DNA from: Rhododendron vialii
Taxonomy: Eukaryota > Streptophyta > Magnoliopsida > Ericales > Ericaceae
NCBI RefSeq assembly: GCF_030253575.1
Contig: NC_080558.1
Span: 41,499,111-41,563,110, forward strand
DNA: 64,000 bases
Direction of reading: 5' to 3'
Below the pieces are notes generated by a model. That model did not search any database. It had not been told where the DNA came from and saw nothing but the letters and a program-made list of their open reading frames with translations. Positions 43,417-55,333 of this stretch are shown in pieces. Made by a program: the position numbers and the translations under genes. The first letter of the stretch is position 1, and each line of letters opens with the position of its first letter.

Positions 43417-45745
43417 AAATCTCATTTGTTTGGCTCTTGTACAGATTGAGATGGAGGATATTGACAGAGGGGGCTCAACATCTATCTAAAAGTACTTGCT
43501 TTGTCTCTAGTTTTGAGATGTATGGATTCTGATATGCACATCCCTTATGTTTTCAAGTAATATACTGGTACAAAATCTGGAACCTTCAAAATCTGCTTGA
43601 ACTTGAACAATCTGATGGAATCCTACCGAACATGTTTCACGATGTATCTTCAACGTGTCTAGAGCTGTTAGGAGCTTGTCAGTCATGATTCTGCGCGTCA
43701 CAATCGGAGTGGTATATGTAATGCTTTTCACGCCTAATGTGTCAACTTTTTAATTGCCAAACATTAAAAAAAATTGCTTAGACAGTAAAATTGGCCTACA
43801 TCTTTGTTCATTTTCAACTCCGTTTTTAATGAATAATTAGTCTGCACGTCACCTTAAATAAGATACCAGCAGCGAAGCCGAAACATAGAAGTTGGGTTTT
43901 AGTTTTTTCCATTTGACAGGATGCAAAAGATACTATGCTGATGTCCAATGAGTTTTTTCAGTATCTAAAATTTCCTGTCTTTCCGTTACCATATCAAGAA
44001 CCAAACATGTCTCGCCCTATTGCAGAACCAAATGTACCCTATGATGAATCAGATATTAGCCGAGCAGCCGCACAATGGGGGAAAAAACCAGCAGTTCCTC
44101 TCATTAGTTACGGTCAAGCTATGGTTTTTGTTACTATTACCTGTGTATCGAACGAGAAAGTAAGAAGTTCATAGTCAAGGTGTACTATAAGTACTCAATC
44201 CAAGTAGCAGCGCGGCAGCAGCAGCAATCTACGAACTACAAACATTTGTACCACCAAATGACATTTGATGCTCTTTTCCGTTTTCCCCAAGTTACAATGA
44301 GACCTTCGTTTACGATAGGAAAGAGACAATCGATAACAAGATTTGACTGTAAGACAACAAGATCTAAACTGAAACGCCAAAAAAAAGAAAAGAAAAGCTT
44401 ACGAATGAAAAGCTACAACACCACCACTAGCATGCCTGGAAACAGTGATTTTGGCAATCCACATGAACTCGGAACAACAACTTAACAGTCTCATAGACAA
44501 ATAACCACAAGCATGCGGAATACTATTCTTTGGAGTCCAGTTTCATCTACCCAAGAACCCCAGGGTGATCATCACCTTTATACTAGACTTAGGTCTAACG
44601 AATGGCCAAAAAAAAAAGAGGCTATGCTCAATTGTTGCCTAAAAACATCAAGAAAAGTCAGAGTTCCACAAAAGCAAACCAGAGGTTTTCCCTCTACTCT
44701 GTTTCCCCCAAGCTCCACTGTCATTTCAGTCCATGCTATTCCCGAACAGCATTAATTTCCTCTCTTTCACCGCGACTTGTGTTCATGTTCGCCGCCTTGC
44801 CCCTATCTCAAGTCGAAGGCACTAGCAAAAATCCCAACAATTTTTCTTTTTAAAGTAGCCAAAAACCCAACCTCACCGTCTATATGACTTCATATATGAA
44901 GTATGGAGCCAATTGGCTAGGTGCAGATCGGTGAGCTGGCATCCGTGAATCACATGGGTTATAACGGTTGGATCCGATAAGGTACGTTTCCTCAGTTGAA
45001 CGGCTCGGATCAAACCATTCGGTTCCGGTTTGCTGGCCCGTGTAATAAGTGAGTCGAAAGGCCCGAGCTGTGGACTCGGGCTATGATTAGGTCCGGTCCT
45101 TCCACTCAGGTCCAGCTAGCCTGGACTGGCCGTTGGGCCACCCGACCTGACTTAGCCACAGTTATTAGGCCCACTACACAAACAGTCCACAGTACAATCC
45201 CGAACAGCTTGTGTTCATCTCAAAACCAATTGGAAATGACTAAAAAGATCTCAAATGTTATTAAGTAATCTTAACAATGTTCACTCGCAAACAATGTGAA
45301 ACTCTATTTTCTTGACAAAACAAAAACATTATGGATTGATCTTGAGATAAAAATGAGTTCCAATCCAACGTGTATGTCAATTCATTTTTTTCTCGAAGAT
45401 AAATGTGTTTCTATAACACTTATCAGTACGCCGATCACGTCGATCATCATTGTTAGAATTGATATTGTCAACGAACTTTACAAAATGATCTGCTTTGATT
45501 TATGGATCAGCGGATCAACAACTTTATGAGATTTTCCGTCAATTCACAACCACCCTCAACTTCAGATTGTGTCTGATCGAGTAAAAAAAAACGCACACTA
45601 GAATTGAATGCAGTGTACACTGAGCACCAAACTTCAATAATTGCGGAATTGATTTATTTATTTATTTATTGGAATCAATAAAAAAATCCGAAAGAAAAGA
45701 AAGTAACATTTTTATCAGTAAGATAAATGTGTTTTTTATAGAACT
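43417..45745. other. Spacer without a supported gene
   Basis: Mixed non-coding sequence. Near 44930-45170 is a GC-richer stretch with CGGCTCGGATCAAACC and repeated GGTCCGG/CCTGGACTGGCC-like words that looks like decayed repeat. Short frames elsewhere have no support. Confidence 0.4.
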
Positions 45746-46117
45746 ATGCTACTGGTATCTACAATCTGTGCACAATCATGTGCACAGATTTTGTAGTGGG
45801 GCCCAACACGAATCCCACAGAAATGATCCGAGCCGTTCATTAAATGTAAAATATTTTTTCAAGAGTTCTTGTAAAAAATCAGCTCAATGTAATATCTATA
45901 AGTGCTCGATCCAATCATCTAATTTTCATTCAGATTTTCGGGTAATGAAAACTTAGATGATTAGATCAAGCACCTATAGGTATTGGATTGAGCTAATTTT
46001 TAACAGGAACCCTTGAAAAAATATTTTACATTTAATGAACGGCTCGAATCATTTATGTAGGACCCGTGGTGGATTCCATCACAAAATCTGTGCACAAATT
46101 GTATGTACCAGTAGCAT
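45746..46117. mobile_element. Foldback element E
   Basis: The ends ATGCTACTGGT and ACCAGTAGCAT are perfect inverted copies. Long arms follow (AATCTGTGCACA; AATGATCCGAGCCGTTCATT at the left, AATGAACGGCTCGAATCATT at the right), meeting near 45940. No target duplication seen. Non-coding. Confidence 0.7.
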
Positions 46118-46183
46118 TTCGGGCGTGGAAAAAACATTTCTTTGATCAAAGATTCAAAATTGGAAGTGACAGTTTACTCTCCT

Positions 46184-46237
46184 CCATGCGACTCTGCCTT
46201 CCTCGATCCATGCGACTCTGCCTTCCTCCATGTGACG
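46184..46237. repeat. Short tandem repeat, CCATGCGACTCTGCCTTCCT
   Basis: Two and a half imperfect copies of a 20-22 base unit directly right of foldback E. Confidence 0.7.
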
Positions 46238-46438
46238 ACTCTGCCGCTCTCATTAACATACGATATGGACATGCATCCATAACATTTACCAGAGGTGTAT
46301 TAATATTCATCACTGAAATACGTAACGTTTTATCAATAGGCATCACATTTTATCAAGTAGGTGTAACGGTGCATACCGTATGTACCCTTAACTATTGCGA
46401 GACATAACATTGTTCATTTAGAAGCATAACATTTGTCT

Positions 46439-46908
46439 ATAATATGCGGACGCGGGGGGGGGGGGGGCGCCGTCTCCGAGGGGACAGCATGCCCCAATTT
46501 TGGGGCCCACTCCGGTCTCGCTCCGATGATCTGAATCATTCACTTTGTAGAGCTCGTCGAATAGAACAACTATGCAAAAAATCAGCTTAATTGGATATCA
46601 TTAAGTACCTGATCGGAGCCCATAAAACTCTTAGTCCATGGGTTACAGTGGATTTAATCCAGTGTTTCGGATCCATTCTTTTTAAAATAAAAAGGTTCCG
46701 ATCAAGTACTTAGTGATATTCAATTAAGCTGATTTTTTGCATAGTTGTTATACTCGACGAGCTCTACGAAGTGAACGTTTTCGATCATCGGATCGAGACC
46801 GGAGTGGGCCCCGAATTCGAGGACAGCAGACCGCTGCTGCCCCTAAGGGGACAGCAGACCGCTGCTGCCCCTAAGGGGACAGCAGCCCCCCTCCCTCCAT
46901 AATATGCG
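46439..46908. mobile_element. Foldback element F, Mutator-like MITE with 10-bp duplication
   Basis: ATAATATGCG flanks both sides (46439-46448 and 46899-46908), a 10-bp target duplication fitting Mutator-like elements. The 450-bp element begins GACGC followed by 14 G and ends CCCCCCTCCCTCC. Its arms (GGCCCACTCCGGTCTCG with CGAGACCGGAGTGGGCC; AAAAAATCAGCTTAATTG with CAATTAAGCTGATTTTTT-type) pair around 46660. The right arm has gained a 28-base tandem repeat (GGACAGCAGACCGCTGCTGC) present about 2.3 times at 46821-46885. Confidence 0.75.
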
Positions 46909-47673
46909 TAACATATTTAGTTATGCGTGATGTGTATTTGAGCTATTCCCCTATAAATAACATAATAGAACCTCTTAGGGGTTTCTATATTTGGACTTCC
47001 AAAGCAGCTTCCACAGCAAACAGCTAAAGTCATTCAGGCCTCTTGTAAGTAAAACTAGTATCCTATTAAACGTTTTCTTCCAATTCATGTTTATTTATAG
47101 ACTTCAAGAATTGGAATATATTTTTGATTTGATGAAAAGGAAAGAAAGTAAACTGAGATAGGCAAACATTGTAACAATTCTTAGGCTCGATGGGCTTAAC
47201 GAAAAGGAACTCTCGTGATTCAGAAATAATTTCCTTCATAATGTCGCAGCATCCTTTAAGTGAGTTGGGGGGCAGTTTTGCATAGTAGGGATGTGCCGGA
47301 CCGCCGATGAATAATAGGTACCCCACCCCAGGCAGAGTTAGTGAGCCGTGTAATAGGCGACCATTTTGCTTGTAACAATTGGTAGGCATGCGATTCTATT
47401 CCTCTTGTTGGTAGTGAAATTGGTCCCCTAGAGGAAAAAGCATGAGTGCCAAAGGTGCAATTGGGTCCATCAGCACTCCAGAATATTTTCTCTATTTTTT
47501 GAATTGCACGATCTAAACAACAGGAACGATATATACACACTACTTCTTCTCTTTCCAAACCAAGTAACAAGCAATATAAATTGTATATATATTGAAAAAT
47601 GTATTTTTGTTATCGATGTAGAAATACATGTGATCCGAACCCGCTTGCTAAATATAAGTCTTGCGTCCGTCAC
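46909..47673. other. Region upstream of the first cyclase copy
   Basis: No supported gene. The minus strand between 47570 and 47180 reads with fairly even composition in two frames but gives no recognisable protein. Similarity to the second cyclase locus begins only at about 47674. Confidence 0.4.
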
Positions 47674-47793
47674 AAATTCCCTTGTTGACATTATATATGT
47701 ATGATTGTTTTTGAATTTGTTTCATGCAACCTCAGCTACGTACTAAGAGAAAGGGCTGAGAGGCGCCATTGAATTGAGTTCAAAAAAGAATAC

Positions 47794-48650
47794 ATGTGGA
47801 AGCTAAAGGTTGCAGAAGGCCAAGGGCCATGGTTGTATAGCACCAACAACTTTGTTGGTAGACAAATTTGGGAGTTCGATCCTGATGCTGGAACACCGGA
47901 GGAAAGAGAAGCAGTTGAAAAAGCTCAAGACGACTACCGGAAAAATAGATCTCGGGTTCGTCCCTGCGGCGATGTTCTCATGCGAATGCAGGTAAATAAA
48001 ATCTTAAGAAAAAGTTTGTGCACACAGCAAATCGTACATACAAATTTGGACACAAATGTGTATGGTTCCGTCCGATGCACGTTAGCTCTACAAAATAATT
48101 GTAGCTCCACGTGCTAGACATATATTTAACTATGCACATATCAAAATATGTACTAGTATTGATCAAATCAAAATATGTACCAGTATTGAATATTTTCTTT
48201 TAGAATATATATATATATTCTTTTGGGGGTTCGAAAATGGCATGAAATTCGTGGAGGGAGAACAATTAAGGGACAGAGAGGGAGTATTAATTAGTCTTAA
48301 ACTCAAGTTGTTTTACATAATTACTTTGAGAAAATTAGTAGTTTCTTTCTTTGAGATACAACAAATAATTAGATTGCGTGTTTCAGTTGAAGGTGTAGAA
48401 GAATTCTTGAATTGTTTTCTCATCAGTTAGCATATATGTTTTGATGAAACCAAAAACGCAGCTTAAAAAGGAAAATAGCAACATCGATCTAAGCATACCA
48501 CCAATGAGACTAGGGGAAAATGAACAAGTCAACTACGAAGCTGTTACAATTGCTCTCAAAAAGGCCGCTCGATTGAATTGTGCAATTCAGTCAAAAGATG
48601 GACACTGGCCAGCTGAACATACTGGCCCGCATATTTTCACACCTCCCATG
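47794..48650 (+). pseudogene. Oxidosqualene cyclase exons 1-2, left copy (apparently truncated)
   Basis: Exon 1 (47794-47991, 66 codons) reads MWKLKVAEGQGPWLYSTNNF, then VGRQIWEFDPDAGTPEERE, the hallmark start of plant oxidosqualene cyclases. Exon 2 (48462-48650, 63 codons) carries IPPMRLGENEQVNYEAVTIA and the conserved DGHWPAE. The donors GTAAAT and GTAAGT and an ACGCAG acceptor keep phase 0. These enzymes fold 2,3-oxidosqualene into triterpenes or sterols at the ER. The LSIPPxRLxENEQVNY pattern is, as I recall it, closest to dammarenediol-II-synthase-type enzymes (inference). No third exon was found in the next 960 bases, and a retrotransposon follows, so about 630 of the usual 760 residues are missing. 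A TATATAT box lies about 100 bases upstream. Confidence 0.75.
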
Positions 48651-49613
48651 GTAAGTACTTAATTCCTATGGTTGCAATGAGGAAGATCCTCAAGTCCCTT
48701 TTGGGGGACCATCTAGTCTGGCCTGTTTGAAGGTCCTATCTGAGCCTACTTTGATGATTGAGACCATTCAAATTTTAACTCTTATTGAGAACATAAACAC
48801 GTCGAAAACAATATTTATCAGATATTGTTAAAAGTATGATTGGGGTGGATGATTTGCAAGCTTTGAAAAAATGAGCGGTCTCAATTATTAAAGCAACCCC
48901 AAAAAGAGCCCAAAACGAGTTGGACCGGACAGTCCAGTCCGTTTGCTATAAACTGTGAAGTAGCATAAAAGATCTTTCATTTGTTTCAAAGACCCCCCAT
49001 GGATTTTGTGTCTTCGTAGAATTTGGTTGATGTCCGTCATCTTATTTCTTGTCGACCGTATAATGCAGGATAAATACAGAGTCGAAGAATTCATTTGCGA
49101 TTTTTTTTTAAAAAAAATTGTGTATAATTATGTTAGATTTAATCTTCCATTGTAAAGTAATTAGGAAATAGGGATAAAGATTATCACCTTGTTAAGTGGG
49201 GTTCTAGTTTCCTTTTCAGTTAGAAATCCCCTTTGGATGGAGGGGTTTCATAAAAAGGGTTATGGTTACTTGTAAAATCCCTCATTTGGATTGAACATTT
49301 TAGTGAGAAATGGAAAGAAAAGAACAAAAGAGAAATATTTTGATTGGTCCTTCCCCTTTCTAATTTTTCATTTTCTCACCATCCAAACGAGCTATAATTT
49401 ATTCAGACCTTTCATCATCATAGCACTCTAAAAGTCTAAAACAACCCCAAGCTTGACCCAATTAAATCTCGCCCATTTACAATTCCTGATCCAGTCCCTA
49501 ACCCATACTAGAACCTAGCCCTTTACATCAGCCCATAACCAGAGCCACAAAGCCCAGCCACACCAACTCAACTTGACTAGGAAACAGAAAGAGACGGAAA
49601 AATCACAGATACT
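48651..49613 (+). other. Intronic or flanking sequence after cyclase exon 2
   Basis: The first 160 bases match the sequence after exon 2 of the right copy to the window edge. Beyond that no cyclase exon (for example the expected GHSTMF-type segment) was recognised before the retrotransposon starts at 49614. Confidence 0.5.
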
Positions 49614-50292
49614 TGTAGCAGGCCGAGCAAAATGGCTCGCGCCGTTTCCGAACGTGATCCAGTATCCCTATCAACTCTAATCCATCTTTCTCTCAACGTT
49701 CGGAACTCTGAAGGCCTTCGTAGCCGAGGGTGTCGTTAATTACGACTTCCTTAATCGCCTTAGTTTCCAGTACCCACGCGAACGGAAAACTTGCTCGGAT
49801 TGGACACCATCCGAGGTCGCACAACACGCCGAACGAAGTGTAGCCATCGTTCCAGCTCGCCCGCTTGGGAACAGCAACCGTGGCAATGATGATGGTTGTG
49901 ACGTCATCCAAACGGTTATGAGGATAGTGATGGTGGCACGTGAAGGTGCCAGCTCATCCTATAAATGGTTGCAAAACCCTAAACATGACATAAGAGTGAC
50001 GTCAGCCGACGCGTGTTGAGCGTTGGTGCAATCTTGGAGATCAAGCTAAGAGGTTCCCTATAAATATCCCATTATGCCTACTTGGAGGAGGTACGCACAA
50101 AAGAAAACCCTAACTCCTGGTTCTTATTTTCTCTCTGCAAGGAAACTGATTCTTACACCGGAGGGCCATCCCGGAGGACCTCCGATGTGGTCTTTAGTCG
50201 TGCTTCATTTTTGCAGGGCAGAGGATGGAACTAGGAGTAGATCTCGAGCCCACAATTCAGAAAGCATGAACCACTCGGAATGGAGCCCCACA
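49614..50292 (+). repeat. 5' LTR of the Tat element
   Basis: Starts TGTAGCAGGCC and ends GCCCCACA. A TATA box (TATAAATA) lies at 50059-50066. A primer-binding-like TTGGTGAACCCGACG follows two bases after the end. The length equals that of the 3' LTR exactly. Confidence 0.85.
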
Positions 50293-50415
50293 ATTTGGTG
50301 AACCCGACGTGAAACGGTTGTTTCTTAGATCCACGGCGGCTCCTCTGTGTCCTCCAAATCTTTTGTCCTAACAACTTCTTTCCACCGGATTTCCACCAAT
50401 CTCCCCCTATTAAAA

Positions 50416-52575
50416 ATGGGCGGAGCACCTCCACCCCCTCTTTTTCAACCCCTTGGTTCCTCTTTGCAAATCACCTCTGAAACCAGTATCAATGCCGCCT
50501 CCCCATCTCACCCTCCTGGATTTACTCCTCCAGGTGTAAGCACCACCATCCAACGTCCAATGGGTTTAAGTGAGGATGCTCTAGCATACGTTCAAATGCT
50601 AGAACAGCAGCAAGAACAAACAAACGCTGACGTCGCCATTCTAAAAATGGAGATCGCAAAAATTAAAGCCAATGAATGTCCGACGGCATCCCACTCCGGA
50701 TCTAAGGGACGGCGCCGGAGAGGAGATCTGCCACCACCTCCTCCTCTGGGTGGTGATGTACGGCCACATAGAATCTCAGTCCATGATCGCTTGGACCCAC
50801 CATTGACAGTGCACCGAGCCAGGGATAGCGCTCGCTTTAGGCAGCAACTTTCCTCGGTTCATCAACGTCTCGGCAATGGTGCGGGACTTAGAGGAAGAGA
50901 AGGGCAACGAGAAGGGAGCCCACATACTGTTTTCTCAAGTTCATCGGCTGGAGACGAATACTCCCAGGGCTCCCAAAGTTACGATACCGTGAAATTTTAA
51001 GACAACGATCAGGCTCTTATCCCGTACAAATCCGAGCGGCGAAGAAGTCGAACGCAGCGAAGAAACGGGAAAGGTCCTCAGAGACAACGCTTTGAACATG
51101 ATGAAGTACTTCGGGAAAAGACCGACGACGGACGAGCAACAATTTCAGGAAGCGCTCGGAAACTTCCCCGTGAAAAAAGCGTAAGCGTAGTCGTTCGGCA
51201 AGACGATCGTCCTAGCCAATGAAGGGTCTATCATACTGAAAATCTTCCAGAAAAAGACCACAGAAGGGTCCTAATAGCGAAGAGAGAGAGGGGATCTCAA
51301 CGTCAGCATGATGTGATAGAAGAAAAACAGAGGGAACAGGAATACCGAGCATCGAAGAAATCTCGGAACACTCGGGAAGGTCTTCCTCTTCGGCCAACTC
51401 ACAAGTATCAATTGAAAAAGCTGACAGAACCTCCCTTCTCGGCCAATATCCAAGCCACCTTGCCAAAGCCAGGGCTCCATCTCCCGAAATTCCAAAAGTT
51501 CAACCCCAGCACGACCGAAGCATACACCCATCTCATCAGTTACAGAAGCACCATCTCATGCGTCACCGATGACGACGCCATCATGTGCAAAGCATTTCCC
51601 TCGAGTCTTGGGCGCCTCGGCCTGCTATGGTTTAACCAACTAGAAGCAGGATCGATCCATAGTTTCAAAGAACTTGAAAGGGCTTTTAACTATCGGTTCA
51701 TCACTAGCAACAAGCAAGCCAAGGAAGAAGATGCCCTGGCACAGATGAGGAAGAGGCCCGGCGAAACACTTCGGAAGTATGCCGAGCGTTACTGGCAATT
51801 GTTTAACGAGATACCCGGTGTTGATCAATATTGGGCAGCAAGGAACTTTAAAAATGGATTGGAAATAGGAAGTAAGATTCTAGATGAGCTAGCAATACGG
51901 GCACCTCACGGAATGAACGAGCTAATGAGAACGGTTGAACAGTTCTGTTCCTACGAAGAGTTCCTCGCCGAACGAGAACTCCAAGGTCGACAAAACTCAA
52001 CCACACCCCAAAGCCTTCATATCCCCACGCCCCAAATTGCACCCCCAAAGCCTGTGGTCACTGTCCAGCCGAAAAAGCAGATCAACACAGTCAAGATGGC
52101 AGACAAAAAGGGTCCGAAAGCTCATGACTATATAGCTGAGACTACCGTTTTTAAAGAACCAATTTATTTCCTCCTCCGTACGTTAGGGAGGGAACTGTTC
52201 TTTGTCTGGCCAAACCCTCCCAAATTGAACACAGAAGAAGGTAATAATAATAGTCGGAAAAAATGCTCGTACCACAACGAGCTTGGGCATTACACCACGG
52301 CTTGTGCTCCGTATAAAGCACTTTTGGAAAATCTAGCGGCACGGGGACTTCTCGATGATCATATTGATTGGACAAAAACGCCGAGGAGACAGCTGAACAC
52401 CGATGGACAAAATCCCATTCCCCGTCCGGTCGGAGTAATCAACGTTATTCATGAACCAACTACAAAGGAGGCAGCAAAACAGCTTCATTTAGAGCTTGAC
52501 AAAGCTCAGAAAGTTACCCAAATTTTTTCCATCGATCGTGCTCCTAAACGAATGAAGACGCTTGAGCGTCCCTAG
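50416..52575 (+). pseudogene. Tat gag, with in-frame stops
   Basis: The frame begins MGGAPPPPLFQPLG; a Pro-rich and coiled region (VQMLEQQQEQTNADVAILKM) follows. The capsid-like retrotransposon gag domain lies at 51450-51900 (LWFNQLEAGSIHSFKELERA). A nucleic-acid-binding motif at 52264-52305 is CSYHNELGHYTTAC, with Cys-His-His-Cys spacing. Stops at 50998-51000 and near 51221 lie in the same frame as the flanking gag sequence, and a TAG at 52573-52575 separates gag from protease without a frame change. All three could arise by single C-to-T changes. Confidence 0.8.
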
Positions 52576-54195
52576 TCAATCACTTTCACCGAGCAAGATC
52601 TTCAACGAATCCAAACACCCCATAGTGACGCTCTGGTGGTCACGGTGCAAATCTCAACCCACTCCGTCAAAAGGGTGCTTGTAGATCAAGGAAGCTCGGC
52701 GGAAGTAATGTACTTATCCCTCTTCAAGGAGCTCAAAATCCCAGAGTCATGCCTTCTCCCAGCAGAAGTTCCCCGAATTGGATTCAATGGATCGCCCGTT
52801 TGGCCTCTCGGTAGGATCACCCTCCCCGTTGTTATAGGCTCGGTTGCTTCTAATCTGGAGTTCGTCATCGTGAATGCCCCGAGTCCGTACAACGCAATCC
52901 TCGGCCGAAATTGGCTCCATTCAATAAAAGTCGCCGCCTCAACCTACCACCAGGTGATCAGATACATCGGCGCTCACGGCAAACAAGAAGATCTGCTGGG
53001 AGACCAATTACAGGCCAGACAATGTTATGTCTCAACCGTCGGAAAGACATCAAACTCCAAACGAGTACATTGGGTTGAAGTCCCAGACAAACCGGTTCTC
53101 GAGGACGTCGGATCTCTTCCAGAAGAAAAATCCATTGAAGACCTTATCAAATTCCCACTCAACGAGGATGCATCACGATATTTCATGCTCGGCGCCGGTT
53201 TGCCCGAAGCCGAGAGTGAAGAAACGTTTCAGTTCTTAAAAAGCAATATCGAAGTCTTTGCTTGGACGCCGTACGATATGCCAGGCATCGACCCGAAGCT
53301 CATCCAGCACTCACTCAACGTTTCAAAATCGGCCAAGCCAGTGATTCAAAAGCCTCGACGTTCGGCCACTATTCATGCCGAAGCAGTAAACGAAAAAGTG
53401 GACAAACTCCTCGAGGCAGGTGCCATCAAAGAAGTGCAATACCCCACTTGGCTTGCGAACCCTGTGGTGGTAAAGAAGAAGAATGGAAAATGGAGGGTCT
53501 GCGTGGACTACACCAACTTGAATGATGCTTGCCCAAATGACTGTTTACCCCTCCCAAAGATAGATCAATTAGTAGATGCAACAGCGGGTCATGCTCGGCT
53601 CAGGTTTTTGGATGCCTACAGAGGTTACCACCAGATAGCCATGGACCCCGACGACATGGAAAGGACATCATTCATCACCCCCAGAGGCCTCTTTTGCTAC
53701 CTGGTTATGCCGTTCGGTCTTAAGAACGCGGGGGCCACATTTCAAAGAATGGTATACCTATTGTTCGGAATACTCATCGGAGAGATCATGGAAGCTTATA
53801 TTGACGATATGGTCGCCAAAAGTCTCAAAGCCGAGAACCACCTCTCTCCCCTTGCCGAAGTCTTTACAATACTGAAGAAGTACAAGTTACGGCTAAATGC
53901 CGACAAATGCGCCTTCGGAGTTAGTTCCGGGAAGTTCCTCGGATATTTCGTCACTCGGCGTGGAATCGAAGTAGATCCGAACCAGATTTCAGCTATTCAA
54001 CAATTAAAACCACCATCAACTCCTCGGGAAATTCAGAAGTTAACAGGGATGGCAGCAGCCCTCAACAGGTTTATTAGCCGCTCATCAGATAAATGCCATG
54101 TTTTCTTCCAAACCCTAAAAAAGCAAAGCCGACAAAGTTTCAAGTGGACGGAAGATTGCTATGAGCTCGGCACTTATCCGACGGGAAGGCCTTGA
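52576..54195 (+). pseudogene. Tat protease and reverse transcriptase
   Basis: Same frame as gag after the TAG. The protease active site is VDQGSSA at 52681-52701. The reverse transcriptase runs from about 53380 with [41 protein letters not shown], the catalytic YIDDM (about 53797-53811) and [12 protein letters not shown]. At 54160 the sequence jumps from FKWTEDCYE into SSALIRREG in another frame. The segment normally found between them, including the beginning of the first RNase H, is missing, so this is a deletion with frameshift. Confidence 0.85.
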
Positions 54196-55333
54196 AGACC
54201 AACCCATTTACTTTACTAGCCGAACCTTACTCCCAGCACAAACCAGATATCTACCACTGGAGAAGCTTCTTCTAGCATTGGTTACAGCTGCTTGGAAATT
54301 ACTCCCTTATTTTCAGGAGCACCCTATCGTAGTCCTCACAGAGTTTCCACTAAAAAACCTCCTAAGGAAGCCCGACCTATCAAGCCGAGTATCTCAGTGG
54401 GCGGTCGAATTAGCAAATTTTGATATCCATTTTGAGCCTCGAACAGCAATCAAGGCCCAAGTATTGGCAGACTTCATTGCTAAATTCACCCCCGAAAGCC
54501 CGGACGAAGAAGCATTGGTTAAACCTAATTTTGGAATGCTGGAACAACAAGAGGCTCGGAAAACATGGAACTTATTCAGTGGAGACATTTGGAAGCTACA
54601 CGTTGATGGGGCATCCAACAACAACGGTGCGGGTGCAGGGGTTGTCCTTGTAAACCCTTGTGGCATCCTCCATGAAAGCGCTATCACAATCAACTTCCCA
54701 GCCACAAACAACGAAGCTGAATATGAAGCACTGCTAGCTGGGCTCCGAGCAGCAACAAGTTTACAAGTTGAAGACCTACAAGTTTTCTGTGACTCTCAGC
54801 TGATCGTTAACCAAGTAACAGGGGATTTTGAAGCTCGGGACCCAAGGATGATAAAGTATCAGGCTTCGGCTCTTGAGCTAATACGAGGATTCAGGGGATT
54901 CCACATTGAACAGATCAACAGAGAGAACAACGCTCATGCCGATGCTCTGGCAAGTTTAGCCTCGGCAAGTAAAGCATCTGAATACAGACACATTAGCCTC
55001 GGTGAGATCCACCAGCCAAGCTTTGAAGTCTCAGAGGAAGTTCTAAGCATCTCCATCGGTCATAGCTGGATGGATGAGATAGTCTCGTTCCTCAAGAGTG
55101 ATACGCTACCCTCCGACAAAAAGGAGGCCCATCGTGTACGTAGCAAAGCAGCCCACTATTGGATCTCTGAGAATGGCCAACTCTACAGGAAAAGCTTCAC
55201 AGGGCCATATCTTCGAGTCATTCATCCAACCGAGGTCCCAACAATTTTGACCGAGCTTCACTCTGGAAGCTGCGGTTGTCACTCCGGCAGGCGTTCCCTC
55301 TGTCAAAGAGCTCTAAGTCAAGGATACTTCTAG
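54161..55333 (+). pseudogene. Tat RNase H remnant plus second RNase H
   Basis: The first part (PIYFTSRTLLPAQTRYLPLE to VLADFIAKF) is the C-terminal two-thirds of the RT-linked RNase H and its connection. The second RNase H (about 54595-54965) is complete, with its acidic residues visible: VDGASNNNG, NNEAEYEALL, VFCDSQLI and NAHADALA. A doubled RNase H of this type is typical of the Tat lineage. The frame ends at a TAG after QGYF, where integrases usually have a Trp-containing YWPTM-like segment. Confidence 0.85.

Noticed and set aside
47066-47570. Two minus-strand frames of about 105 codons with even composition
   Set aside because: They overlap in different frames, have no recognisable motif, and no splice structure joined them; kept only as unexplained spacer.
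50074-50301. 75-codon frame present in both Tat LTRs
   Set aside because: It is LTR and leader sequence that happens to be open; it ends at the primer site and has no similarity to a known protein.
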